From Leifsonia poae (GTDB lineage: Bacteria; Actinomycetota; Actinomycetes; Actinomycetales; Microbacteriaceae), in the NCBI RefSeq assembly GCF_020009625.1, contig NZ_JAIHLP010000002.1, forward strand, positions 2,976,001-3,040,000: a stretch of 64,000 nucleotides of DNA, read 5' to 3'. The notes beneath the pieces are model-generated. The model had not been told where the DNA came from and made no database searches. It was given only the letters and a program-made list of their open reading frames with translations. Made by a program: the position numbers and the translations under genes. Positions within the stretch are counted from its first letter, which is position 1. Every line of letters starts with the position of its first letter. Shown here one piece after another: positions 60,887 through 64,000 of the stretch.

Positions 60887-62533
60887 ATGAAGTTAACAAG
60901 AGCCCTGGCCGTGGTGGCCGGCGGTGCACTCACCGTCGGACTGCTGGCCGCCTGCGCCCCGAGCGGGTCGAATAGCGACACCGTGCTGCGCATCGGCGCG
61001 AGCGCGACGATCGACTCCCTGAATCCATTCGTCTCGAGCTCCGACTACAGCAGCGTCGTCTACGAGTACTCCTATCCGCACCTCTCGCAGTACGACACGA
61101 CCGATATGTCGTTGCAGCCGTCGTTCGCGACGAAATGGCAGACCTCCGCCGACGGCCTGACCTGGACGTTCGACACGGTGAAGAACGCCAAATGGTCCGA
61201 CGGCAAGCCGCTCACGGCGCAGGACGCCGCCTTCACCATGTCGATGATCCTGAAGTACCAGAAAGGGCCGACCGGCCAGCTCGCCGGTTTCGTGAACAAC
61301 ATGACCTCGGCCGTGGCCGTCGACGACAGCACCCTCAAGGTGACGTACTCCAAGCCGGTCTCCAATGTTCTCGCGCAGATGACCCAGCTGCCGATCCTGC
61401 CGGAGCACATCTGGTCGAAACTGGCGACCGGCGACGGCAAGCAGATCAGCTCGTTCCAGAACGGCGCGCCGATGGTCTCCGGCGGACCGTTCGAGATGAC
61501 CCAGTACAAGAAAGACCAGCTCGCCCTGTTCGATCGCAACCCGAATTGGTGGGGGTCGACCAAGCCCAAGATCACCGGGTTCGGCCTGCAGTTCTTCGCG
61601 AACGACGACGCGATGGTCACCGCGCTGAAGACAGGTCAGGTCGACATGATCGGCGAGTCGACGCCGGCGACGGCGGTCTCCGCGCTCAAGAAGGCGGGGA
61701 TGGAGGTCGGCACGACTCCCAGCGTCGGCTTCTACGACTTCATCATCAACACCAACCCGAAGAAGAAGAGCCATCACGAGCTGCTGAACCCGAAGGTGCG
61801 GGAGGCGTTCGAATACGCGATGGACCGCTCCGAGATCGTCAAGACCGCCTGGCTCGGCATGGCGACACCGGGTTCCACGATCGTCGCCCCGGCCACCGGC
61901 TGGCACGACGACTCGATCCGGGGCCTGCCGTTCGACCTGTCGAAGGCCAACGCCATCCTCGACGGCCTCGGCTACGCCAAAGGCTCCGACGGCATCCGGG
62001 TCGCCGACGGGCAGCCGATGAGCTACCAGGTCATCTTCCCGACCGAGATCAACGGTGCGGGCGACCGCATGTTCCAGATCATCCAGAACGGGCTGAAGCA
62101 GGTGGGGGTCAAGCTCACGATGCGCAAGATGGACACGGATGCGGCCACGACGGCGATCAACGGCGCCAACAACACCTACCAGGACTTCGATCTCGCCATG
62201 TGGGACTGGATCCCGCCGGTGGACCCCGACTTCCAACTGAGTGTGCTCACCTGCGCGCAGTGGGGCAACAACAACGACAGCGGGTACTGCAACCCCGCCT
62301 ACGACAAGCTCTACGACGCCCAGGGTGTGGCACCGACCAAAGAGGATCGCCAGAAGATCATCGACCAGATGCAGCAGATCGCGTTCGACGATCGCCCGTA
62401 CATCGTGCTGGCCTACCAGGACGTGATCGAGGCGCACTCGCCCAAGTGGACCGGGTTCCTCATCTCGCCGCTCGTCGGCTCGGTGAACAACCTCTCCACC
62501 CAGACGCTGCTCCAAGTGCACAGGACGAAGTGA
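60887..62533 (+). CDS. Peptide/solute-binding lipoprotein (SBP family 5)
   Basis: A 548-residue extracellular binding protein. The signal peptide ends in a lipobox (GLLAAC, Cys23). SBP_bac_5 features include the TIDSLNPF start, LTWTFDTVKNAKWSDGKPLTAQD (about 103-125) and a large two-lobed body. Substrates of this family are mostly di- and oligopeptides. The ATG has GGGAAGG upstream. It is divergent from the permease genes, and the next gene is an aminopeptidase, giving uptake plus hydrolysis. Confidence 0.9.
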   Translation: MKLTRALAVVAGGALTVGLLAACAPSGSNSDTVLRIGASATIDSLNPFVSSSDYSSVVYEYSYPHLSQYDTTDMSLQPSFATKWQTSADGLTWTFDTVKNAKWSDGKPLTAQDAAFTMSMILKYQKGPTGQLAGFVNNMTSAVAVDDSTLKVTYSKPVSNVLAQMTQLPILPEHIWSKLATGDGKQISSFQNGAPMVSGGPFEMTQYKKDQLALFDRNPNWWGSTKPKITGFGLQFFANDDAMVTALKTGQVDMIGESTPATAVSALKKAGMEVGTTPSVGFYDFIINTNPKKKSHHELLNPKVREAFEYAMDRSEIVKTAWLGMATPGSTIVAPATGWHDDSIRGLPFDLSKANAILDGLGYAKGSDGIRVADGQPMSYQVIFPTEINGAGDRMFQIIQNGLKQVGVKLTMRKMDTDAATTAINGANNTYQDFDLAMWDWIPPVDPDFQLSVLTCAQWGNNNDSGYCNPAYDKLYDAQGVAPTKEDRQKIIDQMQQIAFDDRPYIVLAYQDVIEAHSPKWTGFLISPLVGSVNNLSTQTLLQVHRTK

Positions 62534-64000
62534 TGACGACACTGACCACCATCCTCCCGGCCGAGCTGGCCGCCACGCTCGCACGGAGCCCGGGCCCGAC
62601 CTTCGTCGCCGGGCTGTTCCAGGGCGTGGACGGTCTGCGGGGCGGGCGGGGGAGCGAGCTCCTCGGCGAGCTCCTCGGCGTCGACCCGGTGGCGCTTGCC
62701 GCCTCCGACCCGCAGTTCGAGGCGGCGCCGGGTGAGAGGGCCGTGGTGGTCGTGCCGGTCGCGACCGGGGCGGTGAGGGTCGTTCTGGTCGGGCTCGGCC
62801 GGGGCGTGCCGACGGTGAACGGGCTGTTCGACGCGGCGCTCGCGGCGGCGGCCGGTGCGGATGCGGTCTCGACTCTGGCGCTCGAAGCCGACCCGGCGGC
62901 CCCGGCCGATGTCGTGCTCGGCGCCGTGGCGCAGGGGCATGCCGTCGGTCTCTGGCGGTATCGCCGGGAGGCGGAGGGTGTGGATGCGGTCGCCGACGCG
63001 GCCCCGGGTTCCGTCGTGCTCGTCGACCGCGGTTCCGGTGACCGCAGCACCGTGCTCGATCGCGCGGCGACGGTCGCGGTGGCGACCTCGTGGGTGCGAC
63101 AGCTCGTCGAGACACCCCCCAACCGCCTGGGACCTCGCGCGTTCGCGGACGCGATCGGCGCGTTCGCGGCGCGGGTGGCCGGCGATCGGGTGGCCGTCTC
63201 GATCTGGGACGAGGCCACCCTCATCGAACGCGGTTTCGGGGCGACTCTCGGTGTCGGCGCCGGCAGCGTGGACAGCCCGCTGGTTGTCGAGTTGACGGTC
63301 GCGGGGGATGGGCCGTCGACCGCGCTCGCCGGCAAGGGCATCACCTTCGACTCGGGCGGCACGAACCTCAAACGCGATATGGGCGAGCTGAGCTGGATGA
63401 AATCCGATATGGCCGCTGCCGCTGCGGTGGCCGCTGCCGTGATCTCCGCAGCGGCGCTCGGCGCACCCGGTCCGCTGCACGCGCTGTTGCCGGTGGCGGA
63501 GAACATGCCGGGCGGCGGGGCGCAGCGTCCGGGGGATGTGGTGCGGCATCCCGGAGGCCGCACCACCGAGATCGTCGACACTGACTGCGAGGGGCGTCTC
63601 GTGCTCGCGGACGCCCTGTCGTATCTCGCCCGCGAGAACCCGGCCCGCCTGATCGACGTGGGAACCCTGACCGATTCCGGCGGGGTCGGCCACGCGTTCT
63701 GGGGATGCTGGGGTACCTCCGACGCGCTGGCCGCCGAGCTCGTCGCCGCCGGTCTGGCGGCGGGCGATCCTGGCTGGGCTCTTCCGCTGCACGACTCCTA
63801 TCGGGATCTGTTGTCGTCGCGGGTCGCAGACATCGCCAACTCGCCGATCGACGTGCCCGATTCGGGCCAGCTCGCGGCGACGTATCTGCGCAGTTTCGTC
63901 GGGGAGACCGCCTGGGTGCACATCGACAACGGGTCGTCGGCGTGGCTCGAGCGCGACGCTTCCCCTTGGCCGGCCGGTGCCACGGGAACCCCGGTGCGTG
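62533..64000 (+). CDS. Leucyl aminopeptidase, M17 family (partial at right edge)
   Basis: An open frame from ATG 62533 to the window end. It gives the C-terminal M17 metallopeptidase domain: ETPPNRLGP (about 197-205), GKGITFDSGG with metal-binding Lys and Asp (about 269-278), MKSDMAAAAA, and DTDCEGRLVLADAL, where the usual NTDAEGR motif has C for A. The start overlaps the binding-protein stop (TGATG), so they are coupled, which suggests that imported peptides are cut inside the cell. The 3' end is outside the window. Confidence 0.88.
   Translation, partial: MTTLTTILPAELAATLARSPGPTFVAGLFQGVDGLRGGRGSELLGELLGVDPVALAASDPQFEAAPGERAVVVVPVATGAVRVVLVGLGRGVPTVNGLFDAALAAAAGADAVSTLALEADPAAPADVVLGAVAQGHAVGLWRYRREAEGVDAVADAAPGSVVLVDRGSGDRSTVLDRAATVAVATSWVRQLVETPPNRLGPRAFADAIGAFAARVAGDRVAVSIWDEATLIERGFGATLGVGAGSVDSPLVVELTVAGDGPSTALAGKGITFDSGGTNLKRDMGELSWMKSDMAAAAAVAAAVISAAALGAPGPLHALLPVAENMPGGGAQRPGDVVRHPGGRTTEIVDTDCEGRLVLADALSYLARENPARLIDVGTLTDSGGVGHAFWGCWGTSDALAAELVAAGLAAGDPGWALPLHDSYRDLLSSRVADIANSPIDVPDSGQLAATYLRSFVGETAWVHIDNGSSAWLERDASPWPAGATGTPVR

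Noticed and set aside
60893..63115. A 740-codon minus-strand frame
   Set aside because: Antisense to the binding-protein and aminopeptidase genes, with low-complexity Arg/Pro/His composition.

Overview
The window is high-GC DNA (strong G/C preference at codon third positions) from a Gram-positive actinobacterium, most likely a member of the Microbacteriaceae. Supporting signs are an LAXTG sortase signal, LCP, M23 and LGFP wall proteins, many start codons placed six to seven bases after a -10 box (leaderless transcripts), and an over-represented GGATGCGG word. This placement is inference from style and gene content; no rRNA or species marker is present.

Layout. 0-5.8 kb: inositol-phosphatase family enzyme, M23 cell-wall hydrolase, and two divergent GH13 alpha-glucan enzymes. 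5.8-8.1 kb: pentapeptide-repeat protein, aldo/keto reductase, tRNA-Thr(GGT), tRNA-Met(CAT) and a terminator. 8.1-15.5 kb: accessory-looking stretch with an IS481-type transposase remnant, a GNAT protein, an aldo/keto reductase, small ORFs, a short-repeat tract, an LGFP/glycine-zipper protein and a large LuxR (LAL) regulator. 15.6-24.2 kb: LAXTG-anchored lamin-tail protein, MMPL exporter with divergent MarR regulator, a pyrimidine-dimer glycosylase homologue and an LCP enzyme. 24.3-27.7 kb: an M-box (ykoK) riboswitch and a leader ORF ahead of a two-gene ABC transporter (tandem-fused permease plus ATPase with a C-terminal extension).

27.8-40.5 kb carries a putative agmatine/putrescine/GABA degradation set: flavin amine oxidase, agmatine deiminase, N-carbamoylputrescine amidase, a 4-aminobutyrate-type aminotransferase and a succinate-semialdehyde-type dehydrogenase. 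TetR and PucR regulators with visible operators accompany it, and aldose 1-epimerase, PNP oxidase and aldo/keto reductase genes are interspersed. 40.5-49.7 kb: three palindromic boxes spaced exactly 40 bp, a tiny (GERGEH)n protein coupled to a streptogramin-lyase-like propeller, then a ROK-controlled sugar operon (two permeases, lipoprotein, GH15, GH31). 49.7-57.0 kb: PRC-barrel-like protein, convergent furA-katA, alpha/beta hydrolase, UbiB-family kinase, DUF302 protein, and nagB with a divergent GntR/UTRA regulator. 57.0-64.0 kb: an oligopeptide-type ABC system whose second permease is frameshifted, followed by a leucyl aminopeptidase cut by the window end.

The functional units are alpha-glucan and oligosaccharide use, amino-sugar metabolism, polyamine catabolism, peptide uptake with hydrolysis, peroxide defence, and wall maintenance. 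The item most worth following is the M-box-controlled ABC transporter of uncertain substrate with no binding protein. Three probable single-base frameshifts (MarR, the DppC-type permease, and a small ORF after MMPL) could be sequence errors or true decay.
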